From assembly GCA_900754445.1 (NCBI GenBank), contig CAAECW010000072.1:1-39692 (forward strand): 39,692 bases of DNA, read 5' to 3'. The notes below the pieces were generated by a model. The model was not told the DNA's origin, did not search any database, and worked only from the letters and a program-made list of their open reading frames with translations. The position numbers and the translations under genes were made by a program. Source of the DNA: an uncultured Collinsella sp. (GTDB lineage Bacteria > Actinomycetota > Coriobacteriia > Coriobacteriales > Coriobacteriaceae). Of the stretch, positions 32,961-39,692 are shown piece by piece (position 1 is the stretch's first letter; every line of letters starts with the position of its first letter).

Positions 32961-33938
32961 CTACTTCGCGTCGTAGGCCTCGGCGTCCCACCAGTCGAGC
33001 TGGGCGATGTTGTCGCGGATGTGCTGGCAGCTCTTGTGGAAGCCCTCAAGCTCGTGCTCGGACAGGTCGAGCGTGTAGACCTCCTCGACGCCCTCGGCAC
33101 CGATCACACACGGCAGGGAGGTAAAGATGCCCTCCTCGCCATACTGGCCGGTCATGAGCGTGGAGGCCGAAAGCACGGCGTGCTCGTTGTGCAGCACGGC
33201 AGCGCAGACGCGCGCGGCGGAGTTGGCGACGGCGTACTCGGTGCAGTGCTTGCCCTGGTAGGTTACGTAGCCGCCCTTGCGTGCGAGCTCCTCGACCTCC
33301 ATGTGGTCGAAGGCGTACTTGTCGGGGTTCTCGGCCTGAAGCTCGTTAAGGCTCTTGCCGGCGATGGTTGCGGCCTTAAAGGCGGCCAGCTGGCTAAAGC
33401 CGTGCTCGCCGATCATGTAGGCGTCGATGGACTTGGGGCTCACGCCGACCTTTTTGGAGATCTCGGTGCGCAGGCGGGCGGAATCCAGGCCGCAGCCCGA
33501 GCCGATGATCTTCTTGGGGTCGTAGCCGGTCAGGTGCCACAGCTCGGTGCACACGACGTCGCAGGGGTTGGAGATGCTTACGAAGATGCCGTCGAAGCCG
33601 GCGTCGACGATGCGTTTGGCAAAGGTGCGGGCGGCGTCGGTGGTAAAGAACAGCTCGCCGTCGCGGTTGCCGGCGGCCAGTGCGACCTTGCCGGCGGCGT
33701 TGACGATGACGTCGCAGCAGGCAAGCTCCTCGTAGTGGTCGTAGCAGTTGACGATCTTGGTGTTGTACGGGACAAACGAAAGGGAGTCGCGCAGGTCCTG
33801 GACCTCGGACGTCACCTTGGCCTCGTTGATATCGCACAGGTACAGCTCATCGGCAATGCCCTGCATGAGCAGACTGTTGGCAACATGTGCTCCTACGTGG
33901 CCCTGGCCGACCACACCGATCTTACGCGTCTGGTACAT
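32961..33938 (-). CDS. L-lactate / L-2-hydroxyisocaproate dehydrogenase family protein
   Basis: A 325-residue NAD-dependent 2-hydroxyacid dehydrogenase. The Rossmann motif GVVGQGHVGAHVA is at 7-19, the catalytic Asp and Arg lie in GLDSARLR, and the catalytic His is in IGEHGFSQL. The mobile loop reads GKVALAAGNRDGE instead of the common GAPQKPGETR of lactate dehydrogenase, and GSGCG precedes LDSAR. These changes resemble L-2-hydroxyisocaproate dehydrogenases, so a bulky 2-oxo acid may be the substrate; lactate is also possible. The start at 33938 follows GAAAGGA by eight bases; the in-frame extension to 34031 is unsupported. Confidence 0.85.
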   Translation of the reverse strand: MYQTRKIGVVGQGHVGAHVANSLLMQGIADELYLCDINEAKVTSEVQDLRDSLSFVPYNTKIVNCYDHYEELACCDVIVNAAGKVALAAGNRDGELFFTTDAARTFAKRIVDAGFDGIFVSISNPCDVVCTELWHLTGYDPKKIIGSGCGLDSARLRTEISKKVGVSPKSIDAYMIGEHGFSQLAAFKAATIAGKSLNELQAENPDKYAFDHMEVEELARKGGYVTYQGKHCTEYAVANSAARVCAAVLHNEHAVLSASTLMTGQYGEEGIFTSLPCVIGAEGVEEVYTLDLSEHELEGFHKSCQHIRDNIAQLDWWDAEAYDAK

Positions 33939-33975
33939 ATATGTATCCTTTCGGCCGAGTTTTTCGCGTCGAACC

Positions 33976-33981
33976 ATTGTA
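33976..33981 (-). promoter_or_regulatory. -10 box of the dehydrogenase gene
   Basis: TACAAT on the minus strand gives a leader of about 30 bases. The -35 region has only TAGCAA at 16 bases. Confidence 0.4.
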
Positions 33982-34148
33982 GCGTCCTGCTGCCACTTTG
34001 CTAGGCTAAAGCGCCATAGATTTTTGGGCATGCCTTAATCTCTACTTTTGGAGTGATTTGGGCCGCTGACGGCATCGCTGGGCGATGTGCTCGCGCGGAT
34101 GGGGCCGCTCGTTGTACCATAGCTGCAACTGACTCGTAAGGAGCATCC

Positions 34149-35075
34149 ATGCCCATTCGCATCCCCGACGCCCTCCCTGCCGCCGCGCAGCTCGAGAGCG
34201 AGAACATCTTTGTCATGACCGAGTACCGCGCGCTGCACCAGGACATCCGTCCGCTGCGCGTGCTCATCCTCAACCTCATGCCCACCAAGATCGCCACCGA
34301 GACGCAGATCATGCGCAAACTCTCCAACACGCCGCTGCAGGTGGAAGTGGACCTGCTGCGCACCAAGACGCACGAGGCCACGCACGTGAGCGCCGGCCAC
34401 CTGGAGACGTTCTACCGCACGTTCGACGACATCCGCGACATCCACTACGACGGCCTGATCATCACGGGCGCGCCGGTGGAGCAGATGCCGTTCGAGGAGG
34501 TCGACTACTGGCCCGAACTCTGCCAGATCATGGATTGGTCCACCACGCACGTGCATTCCACGCTGCACATTTGCTGGGGCGCGCAGGCTGGCCTGTACCA
34601 TCATTACGGCATCCAGAAGTACGACCTGCCGGCAAAGGCGAGCGGCGTGTTCGAGCATTATCTGGTGAAGCCGCAAAGCCCGCTGGTCCGCGGCTTTGAC
34701 GACCGTTTCTATGCCGTGCATTCGCGCAACACCGATGTGCGCCGCGAGGACGTGGAGGCCGAGCCGCAGCTTGAGGTCGTGGCCGTGTCCGATGAGGTTG
34801 GCCTGTACATCGTCAAGTCGACCGACAGCCGTCGCTTCTTTGTATTTGGCCACCCCGAGTACGATACCGACACGCTGCGCCTGGAGTACGAGCGCGATGT
34901 GAAGCGCGGGCTCAACCCGGAGGTGCCGGCGCATTACTTCCCGGGCGACGACCCCTCCGCCGAGCCGCGCAACGTCTGGCGCAGCCAGGCTCAGCTGTTC
35001 TACACCAACTGGCTCAACTACTACGTCTACCAGACCACGCCCTACGACCTGGCCCGCGCCGGCGAGGAGCACTAG
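34149..35075 (+). CDS. metA: Homoserine O-acetyltransferase, MetA family
   Basis: A 308-residue enzyme of methionine synthesis that acylates homoserine. The nucleophile C142 lies in ICWGAQAGL, and H235 and E237 in FGHPEYD complete the active site. Residue 111 is Glu (TGAPVEQMPFEEVDYW). In MetA proteins Glu at this position goes with acetyl-CoA use and Gly, as in E. coli, with succinyl-CoA, so acetyl transfer is predicted. Length and start (MPIRIPD) are typical. AAGGAG precedes ATG 34149. The 210-base gap to the divergent dehydrogenase gene shows no riboswitch that I can recognise. Confidence 0.95.
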   Translation: MPIRIPDALPAAAQLESENIFVMTEYRALHQDIRPLRVLILNLMPTKIATETQIMRKLSNTPLQVEVDLLRTKTHEATHVSAGHLETFYRTFDDIRDIHYDGLIITGAPVEQMPFEEVDYWPELCQIMDWSTTHVHSTLHICWGAQAGLYHHYGIQKYDLPAKASGVFEHYLVKPQSPLVRGFDDRFYAVHSRNTDVRREDVEAEPQLEVVAVSDEVGLYIVKSTDSRRFFVFGHPEYDTDTLRLEYERDVKRGLNPEVPAHYFPGDDPSAEPRNVWRSQAQLFYTNWLNYYVYQTTPYDLARAGEEH

Positions 35076-35117
35076 GCTGCGATGGTACTGCTGTAGCCGT
35101 GGCTGATATGGCGGCGA

Positions 35118-35714
35118 TTAGGCGCTGATGATGTGGGGTAGCGGCAGGTCGTGAGCGTCGGTGGGAACGCGGTCGACACGCTGCTCGTCAAAGGCGATGC
35201 CGATGATTTGGCATGCGGGCGAGAGCATGGGCAGGTAGCGGTCGTAGCAACCGCCGCCGTAGCCCAGGCGCGCGCCGGTTTGGTCGAAGGCCACGAGCGG
35301 CACGACGATCATGTCGAGAGCTTCGGCAGGCACGATAGGGAAGTGGTTGCTGTCGATGTCCGTGGCCGCAAAGGCCCGCGTAGGGTGGGCGATAAACGGA
35401 GCCGCGGACGCATCGTCGGCGGCAACTGCCCGCATACACATGCGCTGGCCACAAGCCACGGTGTCTGTTGCCGAGAGCATGCACGGATAGGCCACGCGCC
35501 AGCCGCGCGCGGCGGTCGCAGCGGCAAACGCGGCAGGGTCTGCCTCGGAACCCACCGCGGCATAGACGGCAACGGTGCGCGACACCGCGGCATCCAAGCG
35601 ATCCGACAGCTCAACCAGCCGCGCACAGATAACGGCAGACTTTGCCGCCCGCACATCCAAATCAAGAGCATCGCGCCGAGCAATCACCGCCCGTCGCAAC
35701 TCAGCCTTGTCCAT
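35118..35714 (-). CDS. 5-formyltetrahydrofolate cyclo-ligase
   Basis: A 198-residue enzyme (MTHFS family) that converts 5-formyl-THF to 5,10-methenyl-THF with ATP. Visible: the basic N-terminus KAELRRAVIARRDAL, the central IVVPLVAFDQTGARLGYGGGCYDRYL (the G.G.GYYDR motif carries Cys in place of Tyr) and the C-terminal PTDAHDLPLPHIIS. The start at 35714 follows GAGGAGG by six bases. An extension to 35741 would run into the palindrome at 35731-35769. It is convergent with metA. Confidence 0.93.
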   Translation of the reverse strand: MDKAELRRAVIARRDALDLDVRAAKSAVICARLVELSDRLDAAVSRTVAVYAAVGSEADPAAFAAATAARGWRVAYPCMLSATDTVACGQRMCMRAVAADDASAAPFIAHPTRAFAATDIDSNHFPIVPAEALDMIVVPLVAFDQTGARLGYGGGCYDRYLPMLSPACQIIGIAFDEQRVDRVPTDAHDLPLPHIISA

Positions 35715-35730
35715 CCCAGCCTCCTCTAGC

Positions 35731-35769
35731 AAACCTGCCAAAAAGGGACAGGTTTATTTTGGCAGGTTT
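35731..35769 (-). repeat. ACCTGCCAAAA palindrome, copy C
   Basis: AAACCTGCCAAAA (35731-35743) pairs perfectly with TTTTGGCAGGTTT (35757-35769); GGGACAGGTTTA lies between. It is the inverted sibling of the copies at 25722 and 27860. Confidence 0.8.
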
Positions 35770-35782
35770 TATCTGGGCAAAC

Positions 35783-35823
35783 GTCGAAGCCGCCACAAAG
35801 GCGCCCTGTGTGGCGGCTTCGAC
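35783..35823 (-). terminator. Hairpin after hicB
   Basis: GTCGAAGCCGCCACA (35783-35797) pairs perfectly with 35809-35823. It begins 13 bases beyond the hicB stop on the minus strand; only a short T-stretch follows. Confidence 0.7.
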
Positions 35824-35835
35824 TCGACGTTGGCT

Positions 35836-36165
35836 TCACAGCGCCGCAGCAATCGCTTCAGTCACAAACTTATTGAGTGACTCACCCTTCTTTGCCGCTG
35901 CCAGCGCTGCTTGCTTGTGGAGCTCAGAGCCCGTTCTTACGTTGAACGAGCCCTTAAAAGCCCGCTCGGGTTCCTTGCCCTTCTCGGCGCAAAACTCAAG
36001 GTAATCGTCGACGGCGTCGTGGAAGCATTGCTCCACTTCTTCAGCCGTGGAGCCTTCAAATACGATTGCGTCCCTAATGCCGGCGACCATACCTGTTAGC
36101 ACATGCTGTTCGGCATTGAACTCGACCGGGGCGAAATAACCTTTGTATGCCAAAACGTTACTCAT
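35836..36165 (-). CDS. hicB: HicB-family antitoxin
   Basis: A 109-residue antitoxin. The degraded RNase H-like part reads YKGYFAPVEF, GMVAGIRDAIVFEGSTAEEVEQCFHDAVDDYL, and the C-terminal ribbon-helix-helix reads FNVRTGSELHKQAALAAAKKGESLNKFVTEAI. It should neutralise HicA and bind the promoter palindrome at 36437-36455. The start at 36165 has GGAGG five bases away and overlaps the end of hicA by 8 bases, the usual coupling. An alternative start at 36180 would lie deeper in hicA. Confidence 0.92.
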   Translation of the reverse strand: MSNVLAYKGYFAPVEFNAEQHVLTGMVAGIRDAIVFEGSTAEEVEQCFHDAVDDYLEFCAEKGKEPERAFKGSFNVRTGSELHKQAALAAAKKGESLNKFVTEAIAAAL

Positions 36166-36421
36166 GACTACCTCCGACATCTTGCAGAAAGCGAACGATG
36201 TTTCGAATGGTCCCCGCTGTCAATTCGTCAGATGGATGAGGCGCGTGCATTACGAACATCCTGCCATCTGATGGCCTGTAGAAGCGAACGCGCGATCCGG
36301 ATGTCTTGCCTTTGCTGTCCATTTCAAAGCCATATGAAGCCATGACTTTTAAAAAATCCGCATACCGATAAGTTGAAGGGCAGCTAAACAGTTGGGCGAT
36401 GAGTTTATCGGATCGAGTCAT
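36158..36421 (-). CDS. hicA: HicA-family toxin
   Basis: An 87-residue putative mRNA interferase with a double-stranded RNA-binding-like fold. Visible: MTRSDKLIAQLFSCPSTYRY, FLKVMASYGFEMDSKGKTSG and RMFVMHAPHPSDELTAGTIRNIVRFL. Classical HicA has a catalytic His in a GSHH motif; here GSRVRF has R44 at that place, as in a HicA subgroup with MH.PHP further on. Its ribonuclease mechanism may therefore differ. It is the first gene of the pair. The leader is short, with GAGG four bases ahead of CGGGATG-type start context. Confidence 0.88.
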   Translation of the reverse strand: MTRSDKLIAQLFSCPSTYRYADFLKVMASYGFEMDSKGKTSGSRVRFYRPSDGRMFVMHAPHPSDELTAGTIRNIVRFLQDVGGSHE

Positions 36422-36436
36422 CCCGCCTCACATTCT

Positions 36437-36473
36437 GCAACTATATTCTAGTTGCAATTTCAGGTCGTTGCAA
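36437..36473 (-). promoter_or_regulatory. hicAB promoter with palindromic operator
   Basis: On the minus strand TTGCAA (-35, 36468-36473) and TAGAAT (-10, 36445-36450) are 17 bases apart. The palindrome GCAACTA-TATTC-TAGTTGC (36437-36455) covers the -10 box and is the expected HicB site. Confidence 0.7.
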
Positions 36474-36483
36474 GCACCTCTAC

Positions 36484-36517
36484 TATAGAACATGTGTGCG
36501 TATAGAACAAGTGTTCG
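36484..36517. promoter_or_regulatory. Tandem LexA-like boxes upstream of hicAB
   Basis: TATAGAACATGTGTGCG (36484-36500) and TATAGAACAAGTGTTCG (36501-36517) are head-to-tail repeats, 15 of 17 identical. The second contains GAACAAGTGTTC, which fits the GAAC-N4-GTTC SOS box of Gram-positive bacteria; the first has one change. They lie just upstream of the hicAB -35 box. Confidence 0.5.
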
Positions 36518-36564
36518 AACTACCACGAAGGGCGCCTGTGAACTGCGCCCTTCGTGGTAGTTTT
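36518..36564 (+). terminator. Perfect 18-bp hairpin between hicA promoter and peptidase end
   Basis: AACTACCACGAAGGGCGC (36518-36535) pairs perfectly with 36545-36562; TTTT follows on the plus strand. It lies 14 bases beyond the stop of the minus-strand peptidase gene and probably ends that transcript. Confidence 0.75.
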
Positions 36565-36576
36565 GCTTGCCGTGCC

Positions 36577-39500
36577 TTAGCCCAGCAGGTCGACTACGTT
36601 AAAGCCGGCGTTGCTCTTGGCGATGACGTCTCGGCCGCCAAAGACGCAGGTGGGCGACTCGGCTGCGATGCGCGTCACGTCGGCGCCGAGCGAGCGCAGC
36701 TCACCGGGCGTGGCGGCGAGCATCTGGGCGCGACGCTCCTCGCGTGCGTGCGGATCGAGCCCGGCCAGGTAGGTCGTGTTGCGGCGCTTGGTGAGCGCGT
36801 ACGGCTTCACCGGCGCGTCCATGCCGCTCACGCAGCTCACGATAAAGCCCTCAAAGGCGGCCTCGTCGGGCCCAAAGCTGCCAAGCCATGCACCCGCGCG
36901 CTCCACGCGCTCAATCGAAGGATCGATCGCCGGGTCGCGGTAGGTGTAGAACGCCGTCTGACGCTCGCCGGCTGCGCGGAATCCGCAGCCGTACGCACCG
37001 CCCTTCACGCGAATCTCGTTCCACAGGTAGTCGTAGGAGAGCGCGTTGGCAGCCACGGCCCAAGCGCCTGTCACGTCAATGCCCAGGCGACGCGGATCGC
37101 ACGCACGCGCGGCAAAGCAGATGTCGCTGGGGATGACAAAAGCCTCGTGGCGGTCGCACGGCGTCGGCACCACGAGCGCGTCGCGGCCGGCATCGGCGCC
37201 GTCGCCAGCTCCCAGTCCCAAGTCGCCCGCGGCGGCCCAGTACGCGTTAAAGTCCTCATCGCTGCCGGTAAAGCTCGCCAGGCAGCCGTCGGCCACAAAG
37301 ATGCGGCCTGCCAGCTCGGCAAGCTTGGCACGCAGGCCGTCCAGGCGCTCGTCAAAGTGGTCGAGCAAATCGCGCAGGAACAGGTAGAAGTCCACGCCCG
37401 AAAGCTGCTCGCGCACCACGGCCGAAGGCGAGCTGTAGCTCATCGCGCGACCCAGCGCCGCCGAGTGGCCGTTGTTGATAAAGCCCTGCTCAAGCCCAAT
37501 GCGAATCTGCGTGAGCACGTCGCGCACGCGGTCGGCGTCAGCATCGAGCAACAGCGTGCTCGACCACACCTCGCGCGGCAGGCTCGCCAGCGCATCGATC
37601 TTCTCGGACAGGGCGCCGGCGCTCACCAGCAGGTAGGGGCGCACGCCGTTCACGTCGGGCTGCGTCATGACCTCGGTCGTAAAGCTCAAAAAGCCCAGCT
37701 TGCCGGCGAGCAAGTTGTCGAGCTCCTCGGCCGAATGCTCGCGCGTAGGCAGCTGCTTGAGTAGGCGGCAGAGCAGCGTTACGTAGGGCAGGTCCTCAAA
37801 TGCGGCGCAGCTCAGGTCGAAATACTGCATGGCGTAGGCCAGACGGTTGGTGGGGATGCCGTGGCGCAGGCAGGGGATAGGCGCAGTCGTATCCACGACC
37901 AGCGGCGGCTCGGAGCGCGCCTCGCCAATGTCGGAAACGTGCAGGCGCGGCAGCGTGGCCTTGGCCTCGGGCGTGTCCTCGGCTTCCTGCGCGGCACGCA
38001 GCGCGGCTGTGCGCTCGACCACGTCCGCCAGCTCGACATCGGTCATGGCATCGCGCTTTGCAGCCAGCTCGGCGGCCTCGGCACCCTCCGCGCCCTCGGC
38101 GGCGTCCACCGGCACCAGCTCGACCAGCGCCATATGGTCGTTCTGGAGCACGAGCTCGCGCAGCAGGTCCTCAAAGTAGCTACCGTTCAGCTCGCCGCGC
38201 AGCTCCTCGTACACCGGGCCATACTTGAGCGCCAGCGTCGCAGCGTCGTCATCGTAGAGCCACGTGCTCAGCGCGTCGCACGCAATGGCCACGCCGTCGG
38301 CGATGCCATAGTCGCGCTGGCGCAGGTCGTACTCGTTGCTGCTGATGATGGCTTCCAGGCGCTCGCGCGGAACGCCATGTTCGCACAGGTCGCGGCAGGC
38401 GTCCTGGAACACGCGGCGCAGCTCGCGCGCCACGCCGGGCTGCGCGTTTTGCAGCATGATGAGCTCGTAGGGCTGCAGGCTCTCGGCCGCGGTGTAGCTC
38501 GCCACGTTGCCGCCCAGGCCGGCGGACAGAATGGCCTTCTTAACCGGCGCTTCGTTGGAGCCCAGCAGCGCCTCGAACAGGATATCCGCTGCGATCGTGC
38601 GCTTGCGGTCGAGCGCGCTGCCCAGCACAAGGCCCAGGCCCACCAGGGCGTTCTCGGGCGTGGTAGCCATCTCGATGCGCTTGTACTCGCAGGTCACGGG
38701 CGCCTGCACGCCCAGCGGATTGGGCGCCAGCGTGGACGGGTCCTCGCCGGCGGCGACGGCAGCGTCCATGCGGCGGCTCGCGGCACTCGGCTGCGACAGA
38801 TAGCGCTCGTCCAAAAAGGCCAGCGCGCGGTCCACGTCCAGGTCGCCGTAGAGCGTGATGTAAGAGTTGGAAGGATTGTAGTGGCGCGCGTGCGTGTCCA
38901 GGAACTGCTCGTAGGTGAGCGCGGGAATCGCGCGCGGGTCGCCGCCACTCTCGTGCGCATAGGCGGTGTCGGGATAGAGCGCGGCGTTGACGGCGTCGTC
39001 CAGCACGCTCATGGGGTCGGACAGCGCGCCCTTCATTTCGTTGAACACCACGCCGTTATAGCGCAGCGTGCCCTCGTGCAGGCTCGCGGAGCTGTCGCCG
39101 CCCTCGCCCTCGGCGCCCTCCGGCAGGTCCAGCTCGTAGTGCCAGCCCTCCTGCTCAAAAATGGTGGGCTTGGTGTAGATGGCCGGGTTGAATACCGCGT
39201 CCAGGTACACGTCCATCAGGTTGTACAGGTCCTGCTCGTTGGTGGTGGCAACGGGGTAGATGGTTTTGTCGGGGTAGGTCATGGCGTTGAGGAACGTCTG
39301 CATGGAGCTCTTGATCAGATCGACGAATGGCTCCTTGACGGGGAACTTGGCCGATCCGCACAGCACCGAATGCTCAAGAATATGGAACACGCCGGTGGAA
39401 TCGGCCGGCGGCGTCTTAAAGCCAATGGCAAAGGCCTTGTTTTCGTCGTCGCACGCCAGGTACAGCAGGCGAGCGCCCGAGGCAGTGTGGCGCAGCACGT

Positions 39501-39621
39501 AGGCGTCCGAGTCGAGCTCGGGCACGGTCTCGCAGCGCTCGACGGCAAAACCGTGGCAGGTGGTACCGGGCACCAGCAGCGCGGCAGCAGCGGCGCGCGG
39601 GTCGGTTGAGGTGGTGGGCAT
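36577..39621 (-). CDS. M16C-family zinc metallopeptidase (presequence protease-like)
   Basis: A 1014-residue peptidase with the inverted zinc motif HILEH (H80, E83, H84) and the downstream EQEGWHYELD region with the third ligand. Four M16 repeats follow: an M16C linker (about 480-560, helical and Ala/Glu-rich) joins the active N-terminal half to an inactive C-terminal half with GGAYGCGFRA and the ERQTAFYTYRDP segment. Such enzymes degrade short unfolded peptides in the cytoplasm. AAAGGAG lies ahead of the start at 39621; an extension to 39684 has none. On the minus strand TATACT (39674-39679) is a likely -10 box; its -35 lies outside the window. Confidence 0.94.
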   Translation of the reverse strand: MPTTSTDPRAAAAALLVPGTTCHGFAVERCETVPELDSDAYVLRHTASGARLLYLACDDENKAFAIGFKTPPADSTGVFHILEHSVLCGSAKFPVKEPFVDLIKSSMQTFLNAMTYPDKTIYPVATTNEQDLYNLMDVYLDAVFNPAIYTKPTIFEQEGWHYELDLPEGAEGEGGDSSASLHEGTLRYNGVVFNEMKGALSDPMSVLDDAVNAALYPDTAYAHESGGDPRAIPALTYEQFLDTHARHYNPSNSYITLYGDLDVDRALAFLDERYLSQPSAASRRMDAAVAAGEDPSTLAPNPLGVQAPVTCEYKRIEMATTPENALVGLGLVLGSALDRKRTIAADILFEALLGSNEAPVKKAILSAGLGGNVASYTAAESLQPYELIMLQNAQPGVARELRRVFQDACRDLCEHGVPRERLEAIISSNEYDLRQRDYGIADGVAIACDALSTWLYDDDAATLALKYGPVYEELRGELNGSYFEDLLRELVLQNDHMALVELVPVDAAEGAEGAEAAELAAKRDAMTDVELADVVERTAALRAAQEAEDTPEAKATLPRLHVSDIGEARSEPPLVVDTTAPIPCLRHGIPTNRLAYAMQYFDLSCAAFEDLPYVTLLCRLLKQLPTREHSAEELDNLLAGKLGFLSFTTEVMTQPDVNGVRPYLLVSAGALSEKIDALASLPREVWSSTLLLDADADRVRDVLTQIRIGLEQGFINNGHSAALGRAMSYSSPSAVVREQLSGVDFYLFLRDLLDHFDERLDGLRAKLAELAGRIFVADGCLASFTGSDEDFNAYWAAAGDLGLGAGDGADAGRDALVVPTPCDRHEAFVIPSDICFAARACDPRRLGIDVTGAWAVAANALSYDYLWNEIRVKGGAYGCGFRAAGERQTAFYTYRDPAIDPSIERVERAGAWLGSFGPDEAAFEGFIVSCVSGMDAPVKPYALTKRRNTTYLAGLDPHAREERRAQMLAATPGELRSLGADVTRIAAESPTCVFGGRDVIAKSNAGFNVVDLLG

Positions 39622-39692
39622 ATGCAGTCTCCTTTGACGCCCCAGCGGGGGCGAATCGAGTCGAATCCTCGAGAGTATACCCATATGGGGCC

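Noticed and set aside
33021..34004. 327-codon plus-strand frame opposite the dehydrogenase gene
   Set aside because: Its Gly/Val/Asp-rich translation lacks motifs, and the minus-strand protein is convincing.
33939..34148. Possible SAM or T-box riboswitch before metA
   Set aside because: The distance is short and I find no SAM-I core pairing or T-box consensus.

Overview
The window looks like a chromosomal segment of a high-GC, anaerobic gut actinobacterium of the class Coriobacteriia, most likely Collinsella. This is an inference from the protein style, from the GC-rich code that opens very long antisense frames, and from the gene content: rubrerythrin, mannose-family PTS and fructosamine-deglycase-like genes, with no respiratory genes. 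There is no rRNA, CRISPR array, prophage or recognisable transposase. No gene is cut by the window edge: the last one, on the minus strand, has its start at 39621.

Layout. 1-2732: a hairpin element, tRNA-Asp with promoter and terminator, an Rrf2 regulator, a MutY-like glycosylase without an iron-sulfur cluster, and rubrerythrin. 2733-5720: two small membrane proteins set among structured repeats, then an AT-richer two-gene module (nucleotidyltransferase-like plus HTH-like protein) that resembles a toxin-antitoxin or defence pair. 5772-15055: RmuC, a fused ABC exporter, endonuclease III, a DUF4143 ATPase with an AT-rich promoter, and Mfd. 15271-17874: a PAP2 phosphatase, a threonine-aldolase-like enzyme and a GNAT acetyltransferase.

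18271-32826 is the most coherent part. It holds three SIS-domain proteins related to fructosamine-6-phosphate deglycases, a complete mannose-family PTS (IIAB, IIC, IID), an EamA-type transporter and three GntR/UTRA regulators, with HAD, YitT and RecQ genes between them. The PTS would import and phosphorylate a sugar-amine conjugate and the SIS enzymes would cleave it, so no separate kinase is needed. This matches the logic of the Salmonella gfr system. Candidate operators link each GntR to a target: 19-bp direct repeats in the divergent GntR/SIS-1 region, a shared motif near the second GntR, the EamA gene and the PTS operon, and a repeated GACAACATAGAAC box between the third GntR and SIS-3.

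32961-39621: an L-lactate/2-hydroxyacid dehydrogenase, MetA with the Glu111 signature of acetyl-CoA use, 5-formyl-THF cyclo-ligase, a hicAB toxin-antitoxin pair next to tandem LexA-like boxes, and a 1014-residue M16C metallopeptidase.

Several intergenic repeat families occur more than once: a 234-bp element, a hairpin pair with covarying arms, a GCTCGACGCTG-type element, and GGGACAG-containing palindromes. They are among the clearest unexplained signals in the window.
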